A stretch of DNA of 64,000 bases from CAZQVA01 sp964596685 (GTDB taxonomy: Bacteria > Chlamydiota > Chlamydiia > Chlamydiales > VFKH01). The notes under the pieces were generated by a model. That model saw only the letters and a list, made by a program, of their open reading frames with translations. It had not been told where the DNA came from and did not search any database. The position numbers and the translations under genes were made by a program. Below, in pieces: positions 34,804 through 43,322 of the stretch (its first letter is position 1; each line of letters opens with the position of its first letter). The DNA lies in assembly GCA_964596685.1 (NCBI GenBank), contig CAZQVA010000001.1, forward strand, positions 121,726-185,725, in the 5' to 3' direction.

Positions 34804-35955
34804 ATGCGACACCTAAAGCGCTTGTTAAAAGCACCCACTCAAAGCTTCTTTCTTTTAGGGCCTCGAGGTACTGGGAAAACTACGTGGATAAAAGATCACT
34901 ATATAAATGCGGTTTGGATTGATCTCCTTTTACCTCATGAAGTTAGCTTTTATGGAGCCAAGCCAGAACGTCTTATTAGCACGGCAGAAGGAGCAGGAGA
35001 TAACGCAACCATTGTTATCGATGAAATTCAAAAAATTCCAGCCCTACTTTCTGTTGTGCATTATCTTATAGAGCAAAAGAAAGGCTATCAATTCATTCTG
35101 ACGGGTTCATCTGCAAGAAAACTCAAGCGATCTGGTGTTGATTTATTGGCGGGTAGGGCTCTTCTTAAATTTATGAATCCTTTCGTTGCTACTGAAATGC
35201 AATCATCATTTTCATTAGAAAAAGCTTTGGAAATTGGAATGCTTCCATTGACCTGGGATAACACTTCCCCTAAAGCAGTCTTAACCACCTACACAGCATT
35301 GTATCTAAAAGAGGAAATCCAAGCTGAGGGATTGGTAAGAAATGCAGGAGATTTCGCTAGATTTTTGGAAGTCATGAGCTTTTCTCATGGCTCTTTACTC
35401 AATTTGAATAATATTTCCTCTGAGTGCAATGTTAGTCGATCGACAGTGTCTAACTATTTACAAATTTTAGAAGATATGCTTCTTGGTTATACATTGAATG
35501 TTTTCACAAAAAGAGCGAAACGAGCTTTGACCTCTCATCCAAAATTCTATCTTTTCGATGCAGGAGTATTCCAGGCACTTCGTCCAAGAGGCCCGTTAGA
35601 CAGGCCTGAAGAGATTCATGGAGCTGCTTTGGAAGGATTGGTAGCCCAACATTTGAAGGCTTGGATAGATGATCAACAAGAAGAGTATGAATTATTCTTC
35701 TGGCGCACACGCGGAGGGTCAGAAGTCGATTTCGTGCTCTACGGAAAAGATTGTTTTATTGCTGTCGAAGTGAAAAATGGTGATGCAGTATCTAGAAATG
35801 ATCTATCTGGATTGAAATCTTTTAAAGAGGACTACCCTGAAGCGAAACTTTTTCTTCTCTATCGAGGTCAGAGATGCTTGATGCAGGACGAAATCAACTG
35901 TGTTCCAGTACAAGATTTTCTTCTGAAGATCTTACCTTGTTTGCCAATCATATGA
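34804..35955 (+). CDS. AAA+ ATPase with C-terminal DUF4143 domain
   Basis: The product is 383 aa. Walker A is LLGPRGTGKTTW near residue 18, Walker B TIVIDEIQKIP near 75, and sensor ILTGSSARKLK follows. A winged-helix segment (ISSECNVSRSTVSNYLQIL) and a nuclease-like DUF4143 region (FFWRTRGGSEVDFVLYGK, with EVK) complete it. The family is widespread in accessory DNA and its function is not settled. The gene lies between the exporter operon and its probable outer-membrane factor, followed by MITE copy B, so it looks like an insertion. Confidence 0.88.
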   Translation: MRHLKRLLKAPTQSFFLLGPRGTGKTTWIKDHYINAVWIDLLLPHEVSFYGAKPERLISTAEGAGDNATIVIDEIQKIPALLSVVHYLIEQKKGYQFILTGSSARKLKRSGVDLLAGRALLKFMNPFVATEMQSSFSLEKALEIGMLPLTWDNTSPKAVLTTYTALYLKEEIQAEGLVRNAGDFARFLEVMSFSHGSLLNLNNISSECNVSRSTVSNYLQILEDMLLGYTLNVFTKRAKRALTSHPKFYLFDAGVFQALRPRGPLDRPEEIHGAALEGLVAQHLKAWIDDQQEEYELFFWRTRGGSEVDFVLYGKDCFIAVEVKNGDAVSRNDLSGLKSFKEDYPEAKLFLLYRGQRCLMQDEINCVPVQDFLLKILPCLPII

Positions 35956-35985
35956 CACACCAAATGGTGTCTTCCCTTTAGCAAG

Positions 35986-36023
35986 AGAGACTGTTGCAAA
36001 AGACTCTAAAGTCGAACTCACGT
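35986..36023 (+). repeat. Degenerate third copy of the TTTTGCAAAA palindrome family
   Basis: The stretch gactgttgcaaaagactc then taaagtcgaactcacg shares its 3' tail with the copy at 16897. It lies 9 bp before MITE copy B. A palindrome gttcgatttaaaatcgaac at 50853-50871 carries the same gaactcacg tail. Confidence 0.5.
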
Positions 36024-36031
36024 GTATTAAA

Positions 36032-36195
36032 ACTGGACTTTAGACAAAATCTAATATTTTTAAAGCGGTAGATCCAGAGTAGATTTTAGGCGGGGTGTCA
36101 TCGTGCATAGCTTTAGCTATTCGCGATGATGCACCACCTTAAAGATGCTCTAGAGCTATCCCTGTAAAAATACTAGATTTTGTCTAAAGTCCAGT
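36032..36195 (+). mobile_element. MITE, full copy B (164 bp)
   Basis: The same palindromic element as copies A and C. Termini ACTGGACTTTAGAC / GTCTAAAGTCCAGT are complementary, and flanking taaa occurs on both sides (4-bp possible target duplication). It sits 34 bp upstream of the outer-membrane factor gene. Confidence 0.85.
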
Positions 36196-36228
36196 TAAAA
36201 TTAAGACGTGATTTGATATGCTGCATTC

Positions 36229-37686
36229 ATGTCAAAAAAACAACCTCTTTTTTTTATTTTCATCCTTTGTATAGTTCATACGGGATGTACACGCCCTGTA
36301 GGACCGAATTATCACCCCCCCAAAAACTGCGTCAGTACAACATGGCAAGGTGTGCCTCAACACACACTAGAGCACATCGACATGAATGCTCCTCTAGTCA
36401 GATGGTGGGAGGTATTTCAAGATCCCCTACTCTCTCGTTACATACAGGAGGCTGCTCGTTATAACTTAGATGTACTCATTGCTAAAGATCATATTTGCCA
36501 AGCTACAAGCATGCGTCAAATCGATGCAGCTGACCTTTATCCACACTTGGGGGTTGGTTTCAATGCAGAAACAGATACCATTTATCTACAGACGCGCGCC
36601 CTTGACCGCCCTCTCCCCATTCCAATTTTGCCACGCATCACCGTCAATACGGAAGATGCCCTCTTACAAGCGAATTGGAATATCGATCTCTTTGGAAAGA
36701 CGCGCCGCCGCATCGAAGCTGCCAATGCACATATCTGCTATACCATAGAAGAAGCTCATAATACACGCCTACACGTGATGGCAGAAACAGCGAAGAGTTA
36801 TATCCTTGCTAGAAGAGCCCAAGAAAAAGCACGCGTCGCAGAAGAGCAAGTCGCACTCTTTACAAAGAAGCTCTCTATCATTCAAGAGCAGTATGAAAAA
36901 GGGCTAAAAAATATCGAACCGCTTGAACAAGTTGCAGGTGATCGTGCAAAAGCCGCTGCGCAATTACCTCCTCTGCAGGCAGAACTCTTCCGTCAAATTT
37001 ATATCCTCTCCGTCATGACAGGCAGACCTCCCGAATGCCTCGTCCATGAAATACTTCCACATCGCTCCTTAGAGCCGATTCAAGATGATCCTGTTGCTGT
37101 AGGTATGCGCTCTGACCTTCTACGACGACGCCCAGATGTACGCGCGGCCGAACGTCAGATGGCGGAGGCAACTGCAAAAGTCGGTGTTGCTGTGGCGTCA
37201 TTTTATCCTTCAATTGATTTAACTGCTGGCGGTGGATGGCAGCTTATCGACGTGGTCAATATTTTAAAACTTAGTGGTCTTAGCTGGATGGCAGGGGCTG
37301 GAGTCTCTCTACCTATCTTTGAAGGTGGAGCATTGAAAGGGCAGCTCCATTTTGCAGAAAGTTCCGCAGCAGAGGCAGCACATGCCTACCACAAGGCGGT
37401 CCTTACTGCACTACAAGAGTCTTCTTCGGCAATTGTTGCCTATATCAACTCCAAAGAGCAAGTCCGTCTCCTGCATGAGGAGCATCACCATATTGCCGCG
37501 CTTGTCAACGTAACAAAAAGCAAGTATACCACGGGTTTAGTAGATGCCCTACAACCACTTGACAAGGAACATCAACTGACAAAAGTTGAAGACAATCTCA
37601 TCGACGCGCAAATCGACTCTCGACTCCATCTCATACAACTCTATCTTTCACTCGGCGGTGGATGGGAGCCTTGTCTTCAAAAGTAA
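36229..37686 (+). CDS. TolC/NodT-family outer-membrane efflux lipoprotein
   Basis: The product is 485 aa. The signal peptide ends in a lipobox-like HTGC (Cys about 20), followed by TRPVGPNYHPP, the N-terminus typical of NodT outer-membrane factors. Two OEP repeats form the alpha-barrel (LLQANWNIDLFGKTRRRIEAA and MRSDLLRRRPDVRAAERQMAEA). It is the probable exit channel of the HlyD/ABC exporter upstream. It is now separated from that operon by 1.5 kb of accessory DNA and needs its own promoter. Confidence 0.93.
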   Translation: MSKKQPLFFIFILCIVHTGCTRPVGPNYHPPKNCVSTTWQGVPQHTLEHIDMNAPLVRWWEVFQDPLLSRYIQEAARYNLDVLIAKDHICQATSMRQIDAADLYPHLGVGFNAETDTIYLQTRALDRPLPIPILPRITVNTEDALLQANWNIDLFGKTRRRIEAANAHICYTIEEAHNTRLHVMAETAKSYILARRAQEKARVAEEQVALFTKKLSIIQEQYEKGLKNIEPLEQVAGDRAKAAAQLPPLQAELFRQIYILSVMTGRPPECLVHEILPHRSLEPIQDDPVAVGMRSDLLRRRPDVRAAERQMAEATAKVGVAVASFYPSIDLTAGGGWQLIDVVNILKLSGLSWMAGAGVSLPIFEGGALKGQLHFAESSAAEAAHAYHKAVLTALQESSSAIVAYINSKEQVRLLHEEHHHIAALVNVTKSKYTTGLVDALQPLDKEHQLTKVEDNLIDAQIDSRLHLIQLYLSLGGGWEPCLQK

Positions 37687-37695
37687 AATTTTTAC

Positions 37696-37716
37696 ATTAG
37701 ACTTCTTTCGAAATTT
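37696..37716 (+). repeat. 21-bp dispersed repeat with TTTCGAAA core, copy 2
   Basis: Identical to 23936-23956. It lies 9 bp after the efflux lipoprotein stop and before hicAB. Confidence 0.6.
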
Positions 37717-37761
37717 CCACTTTGTGCCATATCTCCTTTCTGAGGAATGAGAGAAAAAACT

Positions 37762-37789
37762 TTGACTTACCAAATATATTTGGTACAAT
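37762..37789 (+). promoter_or_regulatory. hicAB promoter with palindromic operator in the spacer
   Basis: TTGACT (37762-37767) and TACAAT (37784-37789) are 16 bp apart. The spacer holds a perfect 18-bp palindrome, taccaaatatatttggta (37768-37785), which reaches two bases into the -10 box. HicB antitoxins with a helix-turn-helix domain repress their own operons, so this is the expected binding site. Confidence 0.75.
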
Positions 37790-37809
37790 AAAGGGTATAG
37801 AGAGCGATC

Positions 37810-37998
37810 ATGCCGATTAGTGGAAAAGAACTTGCTAAACTGTTCAAGAAACAGGGATATGAGGAAGTTAAGGGAGGAGGAAAGGGCTCCCATATGAAAT
37901 TAAGAAAAGGCAATAAAACGGTGATCATTCCTGGCCATAAAGAGCTAAAGAAAGGTTTAGAAATGGCTTTGAGGAAACAACTTGAGGGGAATGAGTAA
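37810..37998 (+). CDS. hicA: HicA-type mRNA interferase toxin
   Basis: The product is 62 aa, a double-stranded-RNA-binding-like fold. The catalytic His28 lies in GGGKGSHMKLRKG, and the IIPGHKELKKGL segment is conserved. HicA cleaves mRNA when free of HicB. Size and gene order (toxin first) are typical. The stop overlaps the hicB ATG by one base. Confidence 0.93.
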   Translation: MPISGKELAKLFKKQGYEEVKGGGKGSHMKLRKGNKTVIIPGHKELKKGLEMALRKQLEGNE

Positions 37999-38423
37999 TG
38001 CGATATCATTTTAAAGTTCATAAAGAGAAAGAAGGCTTTTGGGCTGAATGTATCGAGCTTCCAGGATGTGTTACCCAAGCCGATACAAAGGAAGACTTAA
38101 AAATAAATATGCAGGAAGCTCTTAATCTCTATTTAGAGGAGGTTGAGGATTATGAATATTTAGCGCCCATGCCTAAAGTATCCATCAAAGAAAAGCGTAA
38201 TGTTATTGAAGTTCCTGTTGATCCTTCCGTAGCCCTTGCTTTTTCTATTCGATATCAAAGAATAAAACAAGGGTTAACACAGAGAGAAGCTGCTAATCAT
38301 TTGAACATGAAAGCCATTTATAGTTATCAAAGACTTGAGAAAAGATGCAATCCCACTCTAGATTTGATCTATAAACTTGTGTTACTTTTCCCTGCACTTT
38401 CTTTGGACAAAATCTTACGTTAA
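37998..38423 (+). CDS. hicB: HicB-type antitoxin with XRE-like DNA-binding domain
   Basis: The product is 141 aa. The N-terminal partial RNase H-like HicB fold (EGFWAECIELPGCVTQADTKEDLKINMQEAL) neutralises HicA. The C-terminal helix-turn-helix (RIKQGLTQREAANHLNMKAIYSYQRLE) would bind the operator. It forms a tight operon with hicA. Such modules are often gained by transfer, and this one borders the repeat-rich segment. Confidence 0.93.
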   Translation: MRYHFKVHKEKEGFWAECIELPGCVTQADTKEDLKINMQEALNLYLEEVEDYEYLAPMPKVSIKEKRNVIEVPVDPSVALAFSIRYQRIKQGLTQREAANHLNMKAIYSYQRLEKRCNPTLDLIYKLVLLFPALSLDKILR

Positions 38424-38579
38424 AGACACATCTAAAACCGACTTTTTTCTGGTCTACGGCCTTCTCTATCAAAAAGCGGAAATCTCTATTTTGAGGTTAC
38501 AAAAATAAAATTTTTGTTGTGCAAATTTGAAGATTTGATTAATTTCTCAAGAGAATATGTTTTAACGGAGTAATCCATC

Positions 38580-40034
38580 ATGTCTCTTGCGCTGAACCTC
38601 CCCCCTCTTCCTCCAGAAACTCCAAGACCCCCTATACGTCATGTAGCGCCAGCGCCTGCTCACCCTCAGACAGGAAATCTACAAGGACGCCAGGTGCATC
38701 AACCTGCTGCACGTCATTTGGACTGCCCTATTAATAGCGCAAAAATCGCTTATGCCATAGTAGGCTTATTTGGATGCGCTGCATTTGGTGCGAGTTATGG
38801 GCGTCCCGATTCCTCCTTCTTCACTAATATCGACTTCACAAGAGTCTTATTAGGTGTATCTGCAATAGGCGGCCTTAGCGCTTGTATAAGCTTTCACTGC
38901 CTTCAACGCCTTTTGCCATGGCGTTCAGTTGAAGAGACACTCGATGATTTACATAATGGACTTGATACTGCTGCTGCAGCTGGAAACCGCCTTCATGATG
39001 TTGTGGTCCAGCAAGATCAAGCAACTACACATCTTGAAAAGCAGCTTGCAGAAAGAAAAGCAGTCAATAAAGCTCTTGACCAGGTACTGAAAGACATGCT
39101 TGTTGGCAATCAAAATGTCATTGCCGGAAATCAATCACTCGAGCAAAAAATCGCTACATTTAAAGCGCTTGCAGAAAATTTTATCACGCAAAATGCGACC
39201 CTCAGCGCTACCAATCAGGCTCTCCAATCAAATTTACAACAACTACAAGCACTTTTGGGAGCCTCAAACATAAATTTAACTTCAAGTCAAAATGAAGTGA
39301 ACCTGTTAAAAAATCACATCGCGCAACTTTCTGCCATTAAAGAGGCTTTAACGCAAGAACTTACTGCACTAAAAAACGCACCTGCAATATGGTACGATGC
39401 CAACCATGCGCTAGATAACCAGGCAAACACTCTTGCCACACATACAAATGCTTTCGATACGGCTGCACAGCAAGTGGGTAATTCAGTCGAAAGTCTCAAA
39501 GATTATGTAAGACGTTGTGAAGCAAATATTCGCCATCTTGAACAAGAAAAAGCCGATTTACAGGCCGCTTTAAAAATTTGTCAGGGATTTGCAACTGAGC
39601 TGCGCAAGGAATTCATCGCCGATGAAATTACTTCAGGATCAATTCCTGCAACGGAAGATTTACATGCGCGTTTTGAAGAATTGCGCCTGCTCGTCACCAC
39701 GCGCATGCAAGAGTTGATTCAGGAGCGGCAAGAAGCGATGGATCAAAATTTGAAATTACAAAATACGCTGACAGCATTAGATGCACGTGAAGAAGCAGCG
39801 AAAATCCCACTAGAAGCGCTTAAAAGCATGTCTGAGGCGTTGCACGAAGACATTAAACGCTTACAGGAAGAAAAAGGTGCACTTGTGAGTGATTTGGAAA
39901 TGCTTATTCAAGAAGAAAACCGACTCATAATAAGCGCAGGCTTATCACCGATCCATTCAGCGCGCCTTCCTTCTACGCCTCATGCAATACCAATGGGTGC
40001 ACAGCAACATTCTAATCTTACAGGAGCTATGTAA
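38580..40034 (+). CDS. IncA-like inclusion-membrane protein candidate 1
   Basis: The product is 484 aa. A Pro-rich N-terminus of about 50 residues precedes a bilobed hydrophobic domain (54-73 and 86-107) and then a continuous coiled coil to about residue 460 rich in Leu, Gln, Glu and Ala. No signal peptide. This architecture matches IncA-type proteins, which are delivered by type III secretion into the vacuole membrane, where the coiled coil can mimic SNAREs and direct fusion. It is an architectural call. Coiled-coil structural proteins are the alternative. ACGGAG precedes the ATG. The next gene starts immediately after the stop and has the same design. Confidence 0.65.
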   Translation: MSLALNLPPLPPETPRPPIRHVAPAPAHPQTGNLQGRQVHQPAARHLDCPINSAKIAYAIVGLFGCAAFGASYGRPDSSFFTNIDFTRVLLGVSAIGGLSACISFHCLQRLLPWRSVEETLDDLHNGLDTAAAAGNRLHDVVVQQDQATTHLEKQLAERKAVNKALDQVLKDMLVGNQNVIAGNQSLEQKIATFKALAENFITQNATLSATNQALQSNLQQLQALLGASNINLTSSQNEVNLLKNHIAQLSAIKEALTQELTALKNAPAIWYDANHALDNQANTLATHTNAFDTAAQQVGNSVESLKDYVRRCEANIRHLEQEKADLQAALKICQGFATELRKEFIADEITSGSIPATEDLHARFEELRLLVTTRMQELIQERQEAMDQNLKLQNTLTALDAREEAAKIPLEALKSMSEALHEDIKRLQEEKGALVSDLEMLIQEENRLIISAGLSPIHSARLPSTPHAIPMGAQQHSNLTGAM

Positions 40035-41339
40035 ATGCTACCAGGAATTACAAGTGCACTTGGAGGGGGCCTTGGAAGTGCCGCCCTATCACAGGTCGGC
40101 AGCACATTAGGAAATCTAAGAGGAAGATCCGCACGCCCCTTATCTCATTGGTCATCGCCACTCTTAACTACCATTGGCGTCCTTGCCCTAGGTGCCCTCG
40201 CAGTGGGAATTGTCATCCTTACTGTAGGTGCCCTTAGTCCAATACTCCCTATCGCTGCCACAGGTATGGCTGTAGCCCTTTTGGCAAGCGCGATCGGTTT
40301 ATTTATTGGGGCCTACTATATTAAAGAATTTTTCCAAGCTAAAGATCTACAGGAGAGCGCTGACGAACTGCGACAGATTGAAGGTGCCTTGCACCAGGAT
40401 GCGCACGCAGTTAGTCACATTGCTGATCGGCAGGAGGTCGTACTAGATGGGCTAAAAGCGCAAGAAGTCGAGGAAAACCAGATCATTGCGACTCTCGAGC
40501 AACAAGTCAACACTTTAAAAACCTCCCTTAAAGAGAGAGATCTTCTTACTCAATCTCTTGAAGCGCAATTGGCTGCTTTTGACAAACCCACAGACAGTGC
40601 TACTAGCCTCGTGCGCACCTTAAGTGAAAAAAACCAATCTCTTGAAGCAGACGTAAAAAAACTCTCAACAGCAACGCATGCATTAGAAATCACAAATGAA
40701 GAAAAAGAAGAGCAACTGAAGGAACTCCACCAAGAACGCGAGCAATTTGAGAAACTGCTAGGTGACTTTACTTCCATCATCAACAGTGGACATGCGGAAC
40801 ACGAAGCAGCCAGCGCATCACTCTTAGACCGCTTTCAAAATCTTATGGAGAAGCAAAGAAACGTCGTGAACATGGCGCAAGTAGCCATCCAGCAACTTAT
40901 CACCGAACGATCTAAATTACAGGAAATTTTATCACAAGTCCATCAAGAGCTCGGCACAGTCACTCCCCGTACCCCAGAAGCATCTCGCGCCATCGCTGAG
41001 ATGCAGACAAAAATTCTTGACGCTCAACATGCTGTAGACCAGGAGCACATGGGGGGATTCCTCGAAAAATTTACCGCTGCACTGCAAAATCCTCGCCCCG
41101 AGCTTAAAGCAGCACTACTCAGTCTTAAAGATGATTTTGAGCGTTGGAAGCAATTGGAGGATACGGCTCATCAAGCTGCATCAAAGGCACATGAGGCTGC
41201 TCAGGAGCTTTTACAAGCAGGACAGTCCATGCACGCAGAAACCGATCAATTGCTAAAATTAGCGCAAAATCAGCGTGCAGAAGCGCGAAGGGCTGTTGCA
41301 GCCTCACGAGATAAGAGAGCTCCTCAATCAGCACTATAA
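40035..41339 (+). CDS. IncA-like inclusion-membrane protein candidate 2
   Basis: The product is 434 aa and starts directly after the stop of candidate 1, with AGGAG in its end. A glycine-rich N-terminus (ALGGGLGSAAL) is followed by a bilobed hydrophobic domain at about 42-64 and 66-96 and a coiled coil to about residue 420 (QIIATLEQQVNTLKTSLKER). It is probably a diverged tandem duplicate or a partner of candidate 1. Its last 16 bases overlap the convergent rhodanese gene. Confidence 0.65.
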   Translation: MLPGITSALGGGLGSAALSQVGSTLGNLRGRSARPLSHWSSPLLTTIGVLALGALAVGIVILTVGALSPILPIAATGMAVALLASAIGLFIGAYYIKEFFQAKDLQESADELRQIEGALHQDAHAVSHIADRQEVVLDGLKAQEVEENQIIATLEQQVNTLKTSLKERDLLTQSLEAQLAAFDKPTDSATSLVRTLSEKNQSLEADVKKLSTATHALEITNEEKEEQLKELHQEREQFEKLLGDFTSIINSGHAEHEAASASLLDRFQNLMEKQRNVVNMAQVAIQQLITERSKLQEILSQVHQELGTVTPRTPEASRAIAEMQTKILDAQHAVDQEHMGGFLEKFTAALQNPRPELKAALLSLKDDFERWKQLEDTAHQAASKAHEAAQELLQAGQSMHAETDQLLKLAQNQRAEARRAVAASRDKRAPQSAL

Positions 41340-41617
41340 GCCAAAAAGCCGCCTGTCAAGGAGTACGTTTTCCAACCGAGGGCATCCAGTGATTCAGCGG
41401 CCATTTGGCTCCGTTTACCACTGCGACAGTAACACAAAACAGGTATTTGTGGATTCAGCTCGAAAAGACGCTGCAATAGCTGCTCTTTTGGGATTAACAC
41501 AGCCCCTTCAATATGTCCTTGTTCATACTCATCCACCTCCCTGACATCGACAATCTGCAAGGGGAGCTTGCCTAAACGCCATATCTGTAGTTCTTGAGAC
41601 GTTAAAAAACCAATCAC
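41324..41617 (-). CDS. Single-domain rhodanese
   Basis: The product is 97 aa, a single rhodanese domain with the active-site Cys64 in CYCRSGKRS. QIVDVREVDEYEQGHIEGAVLIP is the family N-terminal signature. It transfers sulfane sulfur, with the physiological acceptor unknown. The start overlaps the dnaN stop (ATGA), so it is translated with dnaN. Confidence 0.9.
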   Translation of the reverse strand: MIGFLTSQELQIWRLGKLPLQIVDVREVDEYEQGHIEGAVLIPKEQLLQRLFELNPQIPVLCYCRSGKRSQMAAESLDALGWKTYSLTGGFLAYSAD

Positions 41618-42714
41618 GATGCAAGTCTCATGGGCATAAGGACAAACAGTGTGGCATCGCTCTCACGAATAACCCCAGGATTATAAGGATCACTCAATCC
41701 AAGAGCTATTTTCTCGCCTTTTGTATGCTTCAGAATATCAAGAAGAGCATGTGGATTAAAAGCGATCTGTATTGCCCCCTCAATCCCTTCTACTGGCATC
41801 ACAACTTGTGCTTCGCCAACATCTGTTTGATTTGAAGAGAGAGCTAATTGCCCCGCTTCAAAAGCAAAGCGCGCCGAAGGGTATTGGTCTGTCATAAAGA
41901 GAGAGATTTGACGCAACAAACTCATCAATTCTTCACGATCCAGTAGCGCCTGGTAGGGAGAATTAGCAGGAATTACGCTGTTTAAATCAGGGTATTCTCC
42001 TGGCATTAACTTGGTAACAAGCACTTCTCCTTCGCTCTTAGCTGCGATTTTATCGCCTGCTAAAAGGATCTGGAGAGGCGCATCATCACTCTGCATTAGT
42101 TTATATAGTTCATCAACAGCTTTAATAGGTAAAATACCACGCCATACACCTGCGGCATCGGACACTTGTAACTGTTTACGCGCTAATTTTTTGCCATCGG
42201 TGCCCGTAAAAGTAGCAACACCCTTTTCGATAAAGAGATCCAGTCCTGTGATCACTTGGCGCGACTCTTCTCTAGCAACAGCAAAACTTGTCTGAAAAAA
42301 AGCTTCCTTCAAGTCTTTCTGGAGTAAATTCCACTCCAAAGACCCTTCAGGCATCTTTGCAAAGGGTGGAAATTCCTCTTTTTTCATTGCATGCAATTTA
42401 AAACGTGAGGCCCCACATACAATTTGCACTCCCTGCGCCTGTAAAGAGAGCTCTAAAGGCAAAGGAGGCAATTCTTTGACTAGGGAGAAAAACGCACGCG
42501 CTGGCAGTACGGCTGACCCCTCACTCACCACCTCAGCATTGATCCTCACCTGGATACTCACAGTCAGATCTGTCGCTGTAAAAATCGCCCCACCTTCAGG
42601 AAGCGTTTCCACAAGCACATGGGAGAGTATTGGCAAAAGAGGTTTTGCTGGAACAATGTTCTGTAGCTTGTTGATAAGTGCTACTAAATCCGCTTTAGAA
42701 AAAATAAGATGCAT
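41614..42714 (-). CDS. dnaN: DNA polymerase III beta sliding clamp
   Basis: The product is 366 aa and spans the three clamp domains: the N-terminal (MHLIFSKADLVALINKLQNIVPAKPLLPILSHVLV), the middle (FFQTSFAVAREESRQVITGLDL), and the C-terminal with VIRESDATLFVLMPMRL, the usual clamp end. It encircles DNA and tethers polymerase. It is not next to dnaA or an origin here, as is common in chlamydiae. The ATG at 42714 lies in an AT-rich leader with no clear ribosome-binding site. Confidence 0.97.
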   Translation of the reverse strand: MHLIFSKADLVALINKLQNIVPAKPLLPILSHVLVETLPEGGAIFTATDLTVSIQVRINAEVVSEGSAVLPARAFFSLVKELPPLPLELSLQAQGVQIVCGASRFKLHAMKKEEFPPFAKMPEGSLEWNLLQKDLKEAFFQTSFAVAREESRQVITGLDLFIEKGVATFTGTDGKKLARKQLQVSDAAGVWRGILPIKAVDELYKLMQSDDAPLQILLAGDKIAAKSEGEVLVTKLMPGEYPDLNSVIPANSPYQALLDREELMSLLRQISLFMTDQYPSARFAFEAGQLALSSNQTDVGEAQVVMPVEGIEGAIQIAFNPHALLDILKHTKGEKIALGLSDPYNPGVIRESDATLFVLMPMRLAS

Positions 42715-42894
42715 ATGACAAAAAAAAATGATGTTATAAGAACAAATTAATGGCTCAAAGCGTTTTTTGCAATCGATATTACTAGACTATCCTCAATTAT
42801 GTTGCAGTTTTACAAAAGGCGCTTGGCAAAATGTCATGAAATATTCTATACCCATCCCACCTGAAGAATTGGATTTTAGACAGAAGGCCTCCAA

Positions 42895-43305
42895 GTGACT
42901 TTTTTCAAAAAAATTGAAACGCGGTATAATGAGACTGCACAAGACATTATCGTCCACCACTCCTCCTATGTCGTCTACTTGGAGGTTGCCCGCATCGCCT
43001 TTTTAAAGGACCGAGGCTGTGATATCAATGCGCTTGAAAAAGAGAAGATCTTTTGTCCCGTAGCGAGCATCACTCTGGAGTACCTTAAACCGCTCTATTC
43101 ACAAGAAGAGATTAAGGTAGAAGTCTCTGTCGAATCGATGACAAAGGTGCGTTTTACACTTTCTTACCGCATTTTGCGCGAAGAACAGCTGATTGCCACA
43201 GGAAAAACCTCACACTGCTTTACCAATGCCCTCTTTAAGCCCATACGCATCCCTTTAACTGCCTTTTATGCCCTTGAAGCCGCCAAAAAAAGTCAAATGC
43301 CTTAA
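42895..43305 (+). CDS. Hot-dog fold acyl-CoA thioesterase (YbgC-like)
   Basis: The product is 136 aa with a GTG start. The core RYNETAQDIIVHHSSYVVYLEVARIAFL matches the 4HBT signature RYAETDAMGVVYHANYLxWFExAR. The usual catalytic Asp position holds Ala here, while an Asp is found two residues later. Activity may be altered or the loop shifted. It could hydrolyse acyl-CoA in lipid metabolism. It stands alone between dnaN and a repeat-rich region. Confidence 0.78.
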   Translation: MTFFKKIETRYNETAQDIIVHHSSYVVYLEVARIAFLKDRGCDINALEKEKIFCPVASITLEYLKPLYSQEEIKVEVSVESMTKVRFTLSYRILREEQLIATGKTSHCFTNALFKPIRIPLTAFYALEAAKKSQMP

Positions 43306-43322
43306 AAAGGGAATCTCATCTC

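Noticed and set aside
36180..36464. 94-aa open frame at the start of the efflux lipoprotein gene
   Set aside because: It is a shadow frame of the lipoprotein, which has a clear signal peptide and OEP repeats.
41614..42714. Possible replication origin near dnaN
   Set aside because: No dnaA gene or cluster of DnaA boxes is visible; dnaN is often away from the origin in chlamydiae.
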